DNA of 64,000 nucleotides from Voacanga thouarsii (Eukaryota > Streptophyta > Magnoliopsida > Gentianales > Apocynaceae). The notes under the pieces are model-generated. The model did not search any database. It was not told the DNA's origin and worked only from the letters and a program-made list of their open reading frames with translations. Made by a program: the position numbers and the translations under genes. Where the stretch lies: the NCBI GenBank assembly GCA_026120185.1, contig JANUWF010003380.1:999501-1063500 (forward strand), given 5' to 3'. How positions within the stretch are numbered: the stretch's first letter is position 1; each line of letters starts with the position of its first letter. This document shows, one piece after another, positions 1 through 12,372 of the stretch.

Positions 1-850
<850 letters not shown>

Positions 851-1428
851 TAGAGTGATCGAAGCTTAATTTATGTGAATTAAGAATTATATGCGCGATT
901 GCAAAAAATTCAATTAATGCAGAATATGAGATTAGAAATTCTATGATGAGGACTTTCTTCAAGTCACTTAAGTACAATATATGTCTTGCAATTGATAAAA
1001 ATAATTAATGAAGTTATCTAATTACTCTTTTTGTTTCAGGATATAAATAGCTAGTAAATTATTTGAGTTGAATTTGTGACAATATAATAAAAAATTATTA
1101 AATATATGAAATCAGATGGAATTTAAAGTGGAATTTAAGAGAAAATATATATGTTGTGAGTATATGATATTTTTTGTTAAACAAAAATATATAAATTAAT
1201 AATTTTTAAAATTAAAATAATTTTGGAATATTTGAATTCACAAATTTGATAATAACTAATTGATATTAATGGTGTACCTGGATTGGTATTTTTTTCAAAT
1301 TAATAATTTTTTGTTATTTTAATAGTGAAATATTAATAGTTAGGTTCATAAAATTTTTATAAAATTCAAACTTATTCATACTTTTAAAAAATTGAATTTA
1401 TATTTGTAATTTGAATAAGACAAATGAA
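851..1428. other. AT-rich intergenic DNA
   Basis: Non-coding AT-rich spacer between the microsatellite and the left end of the Mutator-like element. Nothing recognised. Confidence 0.6.
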
Positions 1429-1540
1429 GGGTTTTTTATCAAATCAGGTCAAAAACCAAAATACCCACCACAAACGGGTTGAGATGGTGTACCTCGCGAT
1501 GGGCAATCGCAAGATCTAAGGAGACCTTGCGTCTGGCAAT
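1429..1540 (+). repeat. Left terminal inverted repeat of the Mutator-like element
   Basis: GC-richer than its surroundings. It pairs with 5500-5610 in inverted orientation, with shared blocks at TCAAAT, GGTCAAAAA, GTACCTCGC and GCAATCG. Confidence 0.6.
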
Positions 1541-2269
1541 AGTGAGGCAGTGGCTCCTGCCTGTTCCCCTCTCGCGACCCACAGTCATGGTTGCTTGCAG
1601 TCATGGTCCGTTTTTGGTGGACGTAGGCGCGAGCAATGCCCACTTTCCATGTACACATACATGTGTAAGTATATATTAATCCATTATTAATATATACTTT
1701 TTGTAATATATTAATTAAATATGTATACTATTTTAATATATAATGTATTTTTTTCAATATAGCATATATATATATATGTATGTATGAATGTGTGTGTGAA
1801 TATATAATCTCCTATCCTCATTAGGATACGTTACATCCGCATTTTGATATCTTTCATTGCCTAGATATAATATATGATGCATCGAATTAGCTTACATATA
1901 TATTTTGAAATGTTAATAAATTGTTTGAGTAATCTATATTTTTACTGAATTCAAATAATTCACTATATATTTTTTATTTAATTAATATTAATTATTAATC
2001 AACTATCGAAAATATGCATTTAATTAATCTAAAATATTTTCAATAAATATGGATTTAATTAATATTAAGAGTGAATTTAATTAATATTATTAAATATTTT
2101 ATTAAATAGTAGTTGAATATTTCATGATTATCTTGCATTTTTTAAATTAAAAAAAACTTAAAAATAAAATCTAATTTTTAATTTAGATTATATTTAATAT
2201 TTAATAACAATAAAATTTAAATCTCAATTATGTACACATAAAATCATCAAAATCAAGTATGAACACTAA

Positions 2270-3330
2270 TCCTACAATAAAATTCTTGACGGTTCATCAA
2301 AGGTTGAACTCGTCTTGAAGGTTGTTGTTGAGGTTATGTCTCAGTTGGTCCCTAATATTATTCTTCTATAATGTATAACAAGCCTACATCCTTCTCAGGT
2401 GGCCCATACTGGCTCCAAGAGCGTCTAGTAGATGGACAAGTAACAAACTCTTCAACAGAAGCTACGTACCTAAGATTGAAAATTAGGTGAAGCGGAGTTA
2501 AAAAATTATCAGGATTACCTTTAACCGGCTGCACCTGGCAATTAATCATTTTCATCCGCTGCACGCAACACATAAGCATTATCAACCGTTATAGGAACAA
2601 CTGACAAATAATCATCTTCACCTCTATGCATAGGTGAGTAGTGATGCTACTGAGAAACTTCATCAGCTGCAGCATGCAGACGTGGCGTCTACTGCCCCCC
2701 TAATTGGTGGTACTTGTCGAGGGACTTTTTACGGAATTGGTGGTATCGGATAAAAAATATACAATCGTCTGAATAGCTCATACGAAATGCAATGTAGATG
2801 ATCAGCTTCGTCACTAACAATTAATGTACGTCTAGCAATATCCGACATTTTTTCGACTACTTGTTGAGCGTACGAGGCATCAGTATGTTAAGACGCTTCA
2901 TTGCCTATGTACAAGACTCGGTACAGCACGTCGACCAACATTTGTATTTTTAGTAATGTTAATAAATATATATATAAATCGTAATTTTATATATATTCAC
3001 ATTCACGGAAAAAAAAATATTTACATATACTTCAAGTGTTGAACTATTAGATTAGTAATTCTCGGGTTCAATTGTTGTATGATCGAATTGTCAATCAATC
3101 GTCGTGTGCAAGTTTAATACCACGTAGCATAATCAAATCACAGCTTGCCCGAGAATGGGCTGTCCTACCATAATATATGCGTGATGATTTATCCAGTTAA
3201 CTCGGTGCAATGTATCATCTCATCCAGCACCAGTAGTTTGCAAGTCACGTTGGTGCAAATTCGACCCCGTATCAACAACATTTGGAATTGATTGCGCCAT
3301 TCCAAATTGTCACATGACTTTATCGGGCTC
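2270..3330 (-). pseudogene. Plant mobile domain (MAIN-like) pseudogene fragment
   Basis: Read on the minus strand, about 3308-3150 gives EPDKVM, a stop, then QFGMAQSIPNVVDTGSNLH, and soon after LHRVNWINHHAYIMV. This is the conserved core of the plant mobile domain (aminotransferase-like, found in MAIN/MAIL proteins and many transposons): a QFG..Q.IP block, then LH..D, then a W...H..YI block. Further downstream on the same strand (about 2930-2790) a frame reads YAQQVVEKMSDIARRTLIV, like the region following the domain. In-frame stops interrupt it, one where Arg and one where Trp would be expected. It lies inside the Mutator-like inverted repeats, a common setting for this family. No intact start or full-length frame exists, so it is dead. 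The family call is from remembered motifs and was not searched. Confidence 0.6.
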
Positions 3331-5301
3331 CATCCTCTCCCAACATAATAATAATATGATGGACACCCAAAATTATCATTTATGCGTGCAATACGGAGAT
3401 AGAGATGTCAATATGTGCTCATTGTATGGTTGCCAAATAAATTATAAAAATAGACAATTTTAGTATTAAATAATAAATAATGACAATTTATAATACTTAC
3501 ATGATTGTGAATTTAAATAATGGCAATTTTAGTTGTTGTATTCGGATTTTGAATAATCTCATGATGAATATGTAGATCAATTGTTGTACTTTCATGATAG
3601 ATGAATAATACCACAAACTTTTCATATCTTCATCATCTACTATAGAAGTTGTTGTAGACCTTATTGCAGTATTATAGTAGTGTCTTCCCTCACTGTGATT
3701 TGTAACTGAACAATAGTCATATCAAATTCTCGATTTGCACATATTTTATTGATTAAATCGAGAAAATTAACTTAATTTCTAACAATTAATATATTACAAC
3801 AGGTATCATTAAAAAAATCGTCGTGTGCGGTACGTATAATATTGCAATCTCAATATAACCGTAATTTAATAAGTTATTCTAACGACATTGTACCTATATA
3901 AATTAGAAATATATGTCTATTAAAAAAATTAAATTATAACAAAATCGGTTATACTATATCGACCATCATTATAAAGAAATATATGCCAAGCTAACTAAGA
4001 CAATTAAAATTAATTAATCAAAATAAGTTAATATACAATAGTTTGATATTTTTTACTAAATTGAGGATTGAATTCTTTTATTGTCATTTAATATAAAATT
4101 TTATATTAAGTCATTTTATTCAAAATAAATATTTATTTCCTCATCAATTCAAATTAAAAATTATTAAAATTTTAAAAATATATTTAATATTTAAAATACA
4201 ACAATATTTTAATTACTTATCAATTTGTAAAATATTTAAAATAACAAAATATTTTAAAACATGTAAAGTATAATTAATTATTTAAATTTACTAGTTCTGT
4301 AAAGTATAATTAATTAAAATATTTTTATTTTACTAAAATATTTTAAATAATTAATTAAAATATGTCAAGTATTAATTAAATTAATTAATTATTTTATATT
4401 TAATTAAATTTACTAAAATATTTAAAATATGTAAAATATAATTCATTAATTATGTAAAGAATAATTCAAATTTATCTGATAATTTGAATTAAAATATTTA
4501 ATAAAATATATTTAATTATTTATTTACTATTTATTATATCATCAGTTTATTTTATTAGTTTATTTCATCATCTAACATATAGGACACCAAAAATTTATTC
4601 ACAACAATAACTACCATGAAAACTTCATTTACGATTTGTGCCATAATATGCTGTCATACCATATTTTACTATTGATCAAATCTATTAGAATTTATGCTAA
4701 AATTATTCGTATATATCTATTCATCACAGGCTAAAATACGCATTCATCACAAGACAAGACAATACAAATCAAAATAACAATCCAATAAAAATTTTAATTC
4801 CACACAAATTCAAGCTATTTATATTATAATATACATATTTGTAAATTATTCAATATAATCTCAAATACACGTTGCCCACAATTCAACAATAAATTTTAAT
4901 ATTATATTCAATTAAATTTCAAATAAATATAGAATTCAAGTATATTTTTTATTTTGTTATTTAAAAAGAAAAATTTGTTAGATATCGAGAACTCTGGCAA
5001 TCAATATATGCAAATAATAATTTCGATAGCAACTCATTTTATCTAGAACAATTTATGCAGCAACCCTGTACTCCAAAAATGTGCTCTTCTTCAGTAGCAA
5101 AGGAAACAATTTTTTACAACAAATAAAATATGACAAAAAGAAGAGAAGAATAGTAGAGAAAGAAGAAATGCAAAGAAGAGAAGAATAACAATTACGAATA
5201 GTAATTGCAAAGAAAAGAAGAATAGCAGGGAAAGAAGAAATGCAATGTGTGGAGTTGAATTAATATCAGAATGCAATGAAGAAGGAATGCTCGTGGGTTG
5301 G

Positions 5302-5310
5302 TATTTATAG
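5302..5310 (-). promoter_or_regulatory. Candidate TATA box for the mobile-domain pseudogene
   Basis: The minus strand carries CTATAAATAC, followed by CT- and CA-rich leader-like sequence just inside the right terminal repeat. The position suits the ancestral promoter of the carried gene. Confidence 0.4.
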
Positions 5311-5499
5311 GCGATGCAAAATGGGCCGTGATTTCAGAGATTTAAAAGAATCTTGAAAAATAATTTTTTTCAAAAATTCTTTAAATCTCATCAAAAAATA
5401 TATATGAGCCACGTGAAAGTAGTTGCGGTTGTCAGACCTCGCATTTTTTAAATGGAAAGTCGTCAATTTTTTGTCAGGCAGGGAGGGCACGGGGCATAA

Positions 5500-5610
5500 C
5501 AGTGGATTACTCGATTGCTAGGTGCGAGGTACCCTTGCACGGAAGTACCTCTCAATCCCATTCCGTTAGCGGTAAGTATTTGAATTTTTGACCCAATTTG
5601 ATCAAAACCC
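5500..5610 (-). repeat. Right terminal inverted repeat of the Mutator-like element
   Basis: Inverted partner of the repeat at 1429-1540, ending in ATCAAAACCC. The copies have diverged by substitutions and small indels, which indicates an old insertion. Confidence 0.6.
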
Positions 5611-7362
5611 GGACTAGTAGATGTATCCTTATCCTTTTCTAGTTGGCAAGCTAGTGGGGGATAGTAGGAATCATCTTCAAATGATTTCTTGCTATCTTCA
5701 ATTTGCCACTTTAGTAAAGCATGACGATCTTAGACAAGGGAAGAAACACCAACTGACAGCGCCTTCATTCATTCAAACATCACAATTACATCACCACCCA
5801 AACATCACGTCATATTTACATTTATATACACTCAATATTTATCGATTCCATATATTTTTTAAAAATAAATATCACATTTAAAAATTATATATAAATTAAT
5901 ATAACTTTAATATATATAATTTACAAAGAATAATAATGAATTATATTTATTAAAAGATATAAAATTAACTTTTATTTGAATACTAACCTTTCAATCTCAT
6001 CAAAAGCTAAAATTTTAATTCAATTTAAATATATATTATTTTAAAATATTTTAAATTTTTAATAATCATCTACTCGTTACACATTATATTATCTTTCTTT
6101 AAATTTTACACGACATTACATATTTAATAATTTTTTACAAAATTTATCCCAAATCAATATTATTTACTTATACTTTTAGTGTAAAAAATAAAAAATAATT
6201 AATATTATAATTTAACATGATAAAATGATAAGGATAATATTAAAAAATAATAAATACATTCTATATTTTGTGATGGATAATTATAAATAAAAAAAAAGTC
6301 TTTAAAATGACAATTATGTATAAAATTAGAAACTATGCGAAAGCATTGGGGAATTAAAAAGATAGCAATTGGCTGCTTTTGGAAGCAGTCTAACAAAGTC
6401 ACGGAACCTTTTTACTGTTCCAAGTGGGATCGGATTGCCAAAAGTCCGTCAATCTCCCACTGAAACCAGACACGTGGTTCCTTCTTCTTCGTCGTCTTCT
6501 ACATCTCTTCTTTGGCTTATTCCTTTAAATAAAACAAAAAAATAACTTTTAAAAAATGCGGCGATGGCGAAGAGTCTGCTGGCAGCCATACATACTTCTA
6601 AAATAGCAAGAGAAAGTTGACGGAGGTTGAAGTCCAGAACCATCCAAAAATGGCGCAATGATCAGGTATTTGTATATTATCATTTCAATTTAAATTGCTT
6701 CTGCGTCTGCTCCTCCTGTTTCCGTGAGAGCGAGGGAGAGAGAAAGGGGGAAAATTTTTTCCTTGAAATCAGAAAAATCCAGGAGCCGCCATAGTCTCGA
6801 CCTCCATGGCGATTTCCAAGAAATATATATTTCTGGATTTCTCTTTATCCTGTCGACAAAATGATTCTGTGATGATTTTGATCTCAAAATCCCAAACCTT
6901 TCATAAAATTGTGGGGTTGTAATATGGAAAATAAATTATTTCAAAATATGTATTATAATTTTACTATAATCTTATCGAATATTTGTTATTATCTTGTCCG
7001 AAACTTTTAAAACATCGTTCGTAATAATTTCTGAAACTTTAATAATATAGTTTTGTGATAATATGGATATATCATGTAATTCCTTAAAAAAAAAAACCTG
7101 ATTTTGGGACCTTCATCGTGGTGGCCTATGAGCTCTCAGAAGCCTCCAATGATAAAAGTTATTTATTTAATGCAAAAGTATTTTATTTTATATGAGCATA
7201 ATAATGTTGCCCCTTCTCTCTCTTGATAAGAGAATGAATGCCTATCCAATTTAAAACCCCTCGCGAGCTAAAAAAATAAGTTTACAGAGTAACTGGTCAA
7301 TTTTGAGTAAATAATTTACAGTTTTCCAGATATTGTATTGTGGCTTCTTCTCGTGCTGTTTT
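5611..7362. other. Intergenic DNA with an unexplained GC-richer island at about 6390-6900
   Basis: Mostly AT-rich. The stretch 6390-6900 differs: it carries an ACGTGG motif, a CT-rich leader-like segment and short ATG-started frames (MAKSLLAAIHTSKIARES at 6553; another at 6804) that stop quickly. It could be promoter plus first exon of a lost gene or a non-coding transcript. I could not identify a protein family. Confidence 0.35.
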
Positions 7363-8130
7363 TCAACTCCAATTATAATGGACCATGACCTTATAGGAAA
7401 GTATATGTAATTTTGTCAAACCAAGCCAGAATGAGGATTTTTCTTCATCCTTTTAAGTATTATCTCATCCACCGGCCTTTGCCAAATATTCTTCTAATCA
7501 ATCACGGATCCCACCTCCACCTCCACCTCCACCTCCCAAAATATTTTAAAATTAATTAAAAAAAATAATTTTTAATTTTTTTTGTCCCTCAAGTTTTTAA
7601 AAAATTTATAATATTATTCTTTATTTGTTTTTCCCTTCAAAATATGGCCTTTTTGTAAATTTAGTATTCTAGTTCCGCCTCTGCTTCTAAATAGCAACAA
7701 TGAGACTTCACACGTGGACAAAACGGGCCAAAAAGAAAAGCACATTTTAAGTATCCAGTGTAGTGATTTAGGGTGCATTTAGATTGGAATTCAATTTAAT
7801 TTAATTACAAATTTAAATTGAAATATTTTTTATATTTTAAAAAACATTATTTATTCATAAAATATTATATATTTTTTTAATCATTTTTATTGAATTCATT
7901 TCAACTCCAATTATAATGGACCACGACCTTATAGGAAAGTATGTGTAGTTTGTCAAACTAAACCAGAATAGTATTTTCCTTCTTCCATTGAATATTATCT
8001 CCTTCACTGCCATTTGCCAAATATTCTTCTAATGGCTTATCCTGACCAATAATAAGACTTCACACAAGGACAAAATGGACCAAGAGTAGTGGTTTAGCCT
8101 AAAATAAAAGCACACATAATTCTAGTGAAA
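7363..8130 (+). repeat. Diverged direct duplication of non-coding DNA (7363-7760 and 7901-8130)
   Basis: The segment starting CAACTCCAATTATAATGGAC at about 7365 recurs at about 7903. A second matched block follows (ACTTCACAC..GGACAAAA..GG at about 7702 and 8055). Copy one holds about 180 extra bases, including a (CCACCT)n tract near 7512-7536. Order and orientation are kept, so this is a direct segmental duplication with an indel. No protein is encoded. Confidence 0.7.
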
Positions 8131-9270
8131 ATCTTACGTCATTCTGAATAACTGTTTATGTGTAAAATCTGATTCTACTTTAAGTGATCGGATGAAATAA
8201 GTTATTCAGACTTAATCTAGTAGAATATTCGTTCTTCGTTTCTGTCCTATCGCACGAAATAACACCATTATAATTGAAATATAAATTATAAATTTTTTGA
8301 AATAAATATTTTTTCCATATAACAAAATTTTAGCAATAGCTGATGGTAAATAGAAGTGTCTAAATAATAAATTTAAGAAAGTGGGGGCAATTTCATGTGT
8401 CAATTTACTATTTTACTTTTTTGGGGGCGTTTTTACCATCTATTTTATTTACTATCTTCCCCCGTTAAAAAGAAAAAGTAAAGTAAAGATAAAAGAAAAA
8501 TTCAGGTGGGTATATTAAATACTATAATAAAGAAAATAAATAATATGATATGACTGGCAGAGGTAGGAATCCTTCTAATTATGGTCCAACCAGAGAAGCT
8601 CCTCCCAATCTATGGTCACACCAAAGAAATAAGAATAATACGGAGTATCAGTCTTTGGGCCCAAAAGTTCATCGGGCCATCCACGCGGCCTCCATCGCCG
8701 ACCCACAACGACAACAACGCCAGAGCAATAAAAGCTCTCAATGAAATCTATCAAGTACAACTTTATTCCCACGTTGAACATGGAAATGTGTCGTTCATCG
8801 ACCAATCAGGAAGTTGTTTACTGTATACAGTGTTCCTCACGCCCTTATTGGAGCGTACGTTGCAGGTCCGGAAACAAAGGCCACGCGTCCGGTTATGGGT
8901 ACCTCCCACCAAAAAGCATTCCCACTTTGCTTCCATCAAGGTGAGTACGTGTCCTGTCTTTTTCCGGTGCTGGATACGTGTCCCGATTCCCATTGGTTCT
9001 CGCGTTGACAGCCAATCGGAGAACCGATTTTCGTTGGATACGCTGCTTTAGTGCGGGACCCGCCTGATCTGAACTTACCAATCACATCTCGTCACTGTTT
9101 CGGGGTTGCCCTAGACACGTGGTGATTCCTCACCCGGCGACTGTGCTGTAACTATGATTATCGGCTAAGCTCAGCCTTCCGGGGGAAAATTTTGTGATTC
9201 TTCTTTCGAGAGTGAGACACAAGATAGAGAGGGAGACTGGTTCTCTGAAAAAGAGTGCTTTGCAGGTGAG
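8131..9270. other. Spacer and 5' region of the DUF7950 gene
   Basis: GC content rises from about 8550 towards the gene. The stretch holds TGGGCC/GGCCCA-type motifs near 8657 and 8675 and several ACGT cores (about 8947, 8975, 9118). Open frames on both strands here are products of the higher GC and have no family resemblance. The last roughly 100 bases before the start codon look like a purine-rich leader. Confidence 0.5.
9116..9122 (+). promoter_or_regulatory. CACGTGG G-box/ABRE-like motif
   Basis: A perfect CACGTGG lies 148 bases upstream of the DUF7950 start codon, a typical place for bZIP or bHLH binding. Function is inferred from sequence alone. Confidence 0.4.
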
Positions 9271-10146
9271 ATGGACGTTGGAAAGGGATGGCCCACTCAA
9301 CGATGCGCCGGTGATGCGCAGGACAAGACGATAATCAACCGGATCATGCTCAGGTTTCGGCCTATTGCTCCGAAACCGCTGGCCGACGGATCGGTTTCCG
9401 GTTCTGCGTTGGCGGATAACAAGGCGGAGCTTGTTACTAAACAGAGAGCTAAGAGAAAGTACGTTAGGGTAAATAAGAATAGGAAGTGCAAGCTCACCAA
9501 GGAACAGGAAAAGAAAGATCACAACTTTGACGGAGCCGTGGTTACTTTTCAGCCGCTGCAGGACATGGGAGGGATGAAGGTCTCTCCAGGAATAGGGTCT
9601 TCACAGACTTTGAGTTTTTCGCTGCAAGACCAGCCCGTATGGATGAACTTGGGTAAATCTGAGAATAACGATATCTGCACGGCTGGTTCACCGGAGGACT
9701 CAGATCCGGCTGCGGTGGTACGGTCTACGAGGGTGGTAGAGTCGTGGCTGGTGATGGAGGGCATGTCTGAGACATGGCTTGACGTAGGACGATTGGGGAG
9801 TACGGACACAGAGAAGAAGCGGAATCTTGAGGCGGACACATGCCCAGGGCTGATATCCGATGGTCTGCACAGGGTTCAGTGGGTCAACCTTGCATTCAGA
9901 AGGATGGTGAATGGTGAAGAAGACAGCAGCGGAGGAGGAGAACCGCCTGCAGAAGTGGTTGTGTGGTTGGTGCTGAAGGAAAATATCCCTGTTCTATGGC
10001 CAATATTTGCATGCACAGTGAGGGTGGTGTACACATGGCGAAAGGAGAAGCACTCGCAGACAATGCCGTGCGACGTTTGGAAGATGGATTTTGGAGGATT
10101 TGCATGGAGGCTTGACGCTAAAGCTGCACTGAGTCTGGGACGCTGA
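9271..10146 (+). CDS. DUF7950 domain protein, intronless
   Basis: A single open frame of 291 codons with an ATG start. The N-terminal third contains RIMLRFRPIAPKP (about residues 24-36) and a basic stretch KQRAKRKYVRVNKNRK (about 58-73) that could serve as a nuclear localisation signal. The middle is acidic and low in complexity. The C-terminus (about 230-291) is the conserved block, rich in Trp and ending in FGGFAWRLDAKAALSLGR. The N-terminal FRPIAPKP motif plus this C-terminal block are what I recall for plant DUF7950 proteins, whose biochemical role is unknown. The length is close to the usual one for the family and nothing appears broken. The upstream G-box suggests light or ABA responsiveness, which is inference. 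No neighbour helps assign a function. Confidence 0.85.
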   Translation: MDVGKGWPTQRCAGDAQDKTIINRIMLRFRPIAPKPLADGSVSGSALADNKAELVTKQRAKRKYVRVNKNRKCKLTKEQEKKDHNFDGAVVTFQPLQDMGGMKVSPGIGSSQTLSFSLQDQPVWMNLGKSENNDICTAGSPEDSDPAAVVRSTRVVESWLVMEGMSETWLDVGRLGSTDTEKKRNLEADTCPGLISDGLHRVQWVNLAFRRMVNGEEDSSGGGEPPAEVVVWLVLKENIPVLWPIFACTVRVVYTWRKEKHSQTMPCDVWKMDFGGFAWRLDAKAALSLGR

Positions 10147-12338
10147 AACCTCCATAACCGTCAAGAAATTCAAGATCAACTTACTTCTGCTTAGAATCAG
10201 AGGTAAGTGAAAAGCAAGTAAGCAAGAAGAAATGATCAATCATGGCAACCTCATATATGCTTCCTCTATCTTCTTCTGCGACCAAAAGAGTTAAGCAGAA
10301 GAAGATGCACATTATATATATATAAAATATATATGTAATCTAATCTGAGTGTGTGTAAAAAATGTTGTGTTAGTCAATGAAGAGAGTCTTAATAACGTGT
10401 TAGAAAAACGGATTTCTCATAGTAAACAAAACCTTACCTTTGTCACATCAAAGTTTCGTATAAGGATTAATTGAGTCTGTTTTGTAGGATTAATCAAACA
10501 TGAAAATCGGGATAAAATAGTTAATTCAACTAACTAAAATAAGGAGAAATGATAACATAACAATAATTAGCTCTAGTGAGCTAATATATATATATCGTTT
10601 ATATTTTGATAATTTTCTTTTTTCCAAATACAATATCTAATGAAATCTAAACAGCTGATTTTATTGTAAATAATAGTATAGAAGTCGAATTCACCACATA
10701 AGATGTAGCTGTCCTGCATGATAGACAAAGATTGCAAGCAATGTTTCACTACTACAAGTATTTTTATAACCTCTAGCTAGCTAACTATGCTATGTACACA
10801 ACCTTTAACAAAAATTACTGTGCTAGCTATATCTCTACCCTCACCCCCCCCCCCTCGCCGCCTAGCCCCTCAAGAAAAGCGCCAAGGAGTCCTTTGTGAC
10901 AGGCAATGTCACATCAAAAGTCAAAAGATAAGAAAACATAGTATAGATCATTAATCAAAACATTAAAACAAGGTGTTCTGTGGTACATTCACATGTTTCA
11001 TGATTGGCATACCATTTCCAACTCTTTTTTTTTCTTTTTTTTGGGGGCGGGGGTGGGGTGTGGTGCATCAGAAAGAGCACCCTTAAATCCATATATAACA
11101 CAACACTATAGATATATACTATCCATTGATCTTGGCACCAGCAATTGCATTTGAGAATGAGATACACAAAACTCAAAATAGAACTTTTATAAATCATAAT
11201 TAGAGATTAGCATGCTAAATTATTCTATTTAAAATTGTTTAGATAATATTGGTTGATCACAAGGGACAAGTAGTTTACTTTCATCTTTCAAACTCAATCA
11301 GTCAAGTTATGTATGTATTGTCTCTTAATCTTTGTCTAGCTATGGAATGCGTGGCACAATTCCATTGCATATCAGATATATAGGATGACGGATATGGCAG
11401 TGTCCTCAATTAACTCATGGAATACAATTGATTGCTCTATTGACTGTTGATCTAACCAAAACTGGTTCCCCCCTTCCAGCAAGACTGCCCGCAACTTAAT
11501 ATTAGGCTCTCTAGTATAATTAGATTATATATTTATTTATTTATATACACACAAAAGTATGTTCATAGCTCATAGATGTTTAGTAATATTATATATCAAT
11601 CAAAGACCGCAAATCAAGACTTTCAAACAAATGTTGGACAATTAGGGCCAGTCTGGTGCAATAATTGTCAAATGTAATTTTGCACATCTTGTTTTAATAA
11701 TTGAAATTTTAGAAAATCAGAATGTGATTATGCATGTACTTGTATTTGACAAGTTTATCTTAAATGCATTTGTAAATTCCAAATTTACCTAAAATACTTT
11801 CTGATTAATTAACTATCTCTACCTAATTATTTTCATTACAATTTCTTTACTATTGGTATAATTTTAGTTATTTGCTCATAATACTTTATCCATATTGACG
11901 AAACCGAAGAGGAAAAGCTAATAATGTATTGGGGCTAGGCCTAGAAAAACAAAATATTTTTTAAGGCTTATTTTTAAGAGAAGTTTACTTGGGTTGGAAC
12001 TCAATTTAATTCAAATTTTCATTTCAATTAAAAAATTTAATCTAAATAATTTTTATTATTCTAGAATTATTATTTATTTATAACACATCGTATTTTCTTT
12101 TTGACCTTACACTGGCTTTACATTTTTTTAAATTTTTTATTCCATTCAAACAAATTCTTTTTAGAAGAATTACAATTTATGTGCACTAATTTTACTTGTA
12201 AAATATTGATAATTTTATTATTTATTTCTAATTATATCAATATAAAATTCAAAACAGTACATATATTTATTTATTTATATTATAAAATTGTTTGTATAAA
12301 GTCGATCTAAGTACACCATAAGATTTTTAAATCGAGAT

Positions 12339-12370
<32 letters not shown>

Positions 12371-12372
12371 AG
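12339..12372. repeat. Compound (TG)n(AG)n microsatellite
   Basis: A TG dinucleotide run followed, after one interruption, by an AG run. Confidence 0.9.

Larger units (their letters stand above)
1429..5610 (-). mobile_element. Decayed Mutator-like element with long terminal inverted repeats
   Basis: The two ends are inverted copies of each other over roughly 100 bases. Left begins GGGTTTTTTATCAAATCAGG, and the reverse complement of the right end begins GGGTTTTGATCAAATTGGG. Both continue through GGTCAAAAA and, further in, GTACCTCGC followed by GCAATCG. Long diverged terminal inverted repeats around about 4.2 kb, with a captured or carried host-type gene inside, fit a Mutator-like (MULE) element. 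Inside are a minus-strand TATA box near the right end and remnants of a plant-mobile-domain gene, with very AT-rich decayed DNA between them. I found no convincing 9-bp target-site duplication and no transposase, so this is an old non-autonomous copy. Two unrelated elements sharing related ends remain possible. Confidence 0.6.

Noticed and set aside
8581..9081. Several overlapping frames on both strands, up to 156 codons
   Set aside because: No family resemblance. They lie in the GC-richer upstream region of the DUF7950 gene and overlap one another in many frames.
9130..9839. Minus-strand frames opposite the DUF7950 gene
   Set aside because: Antisense shadows of a convincing plus-strand gene.
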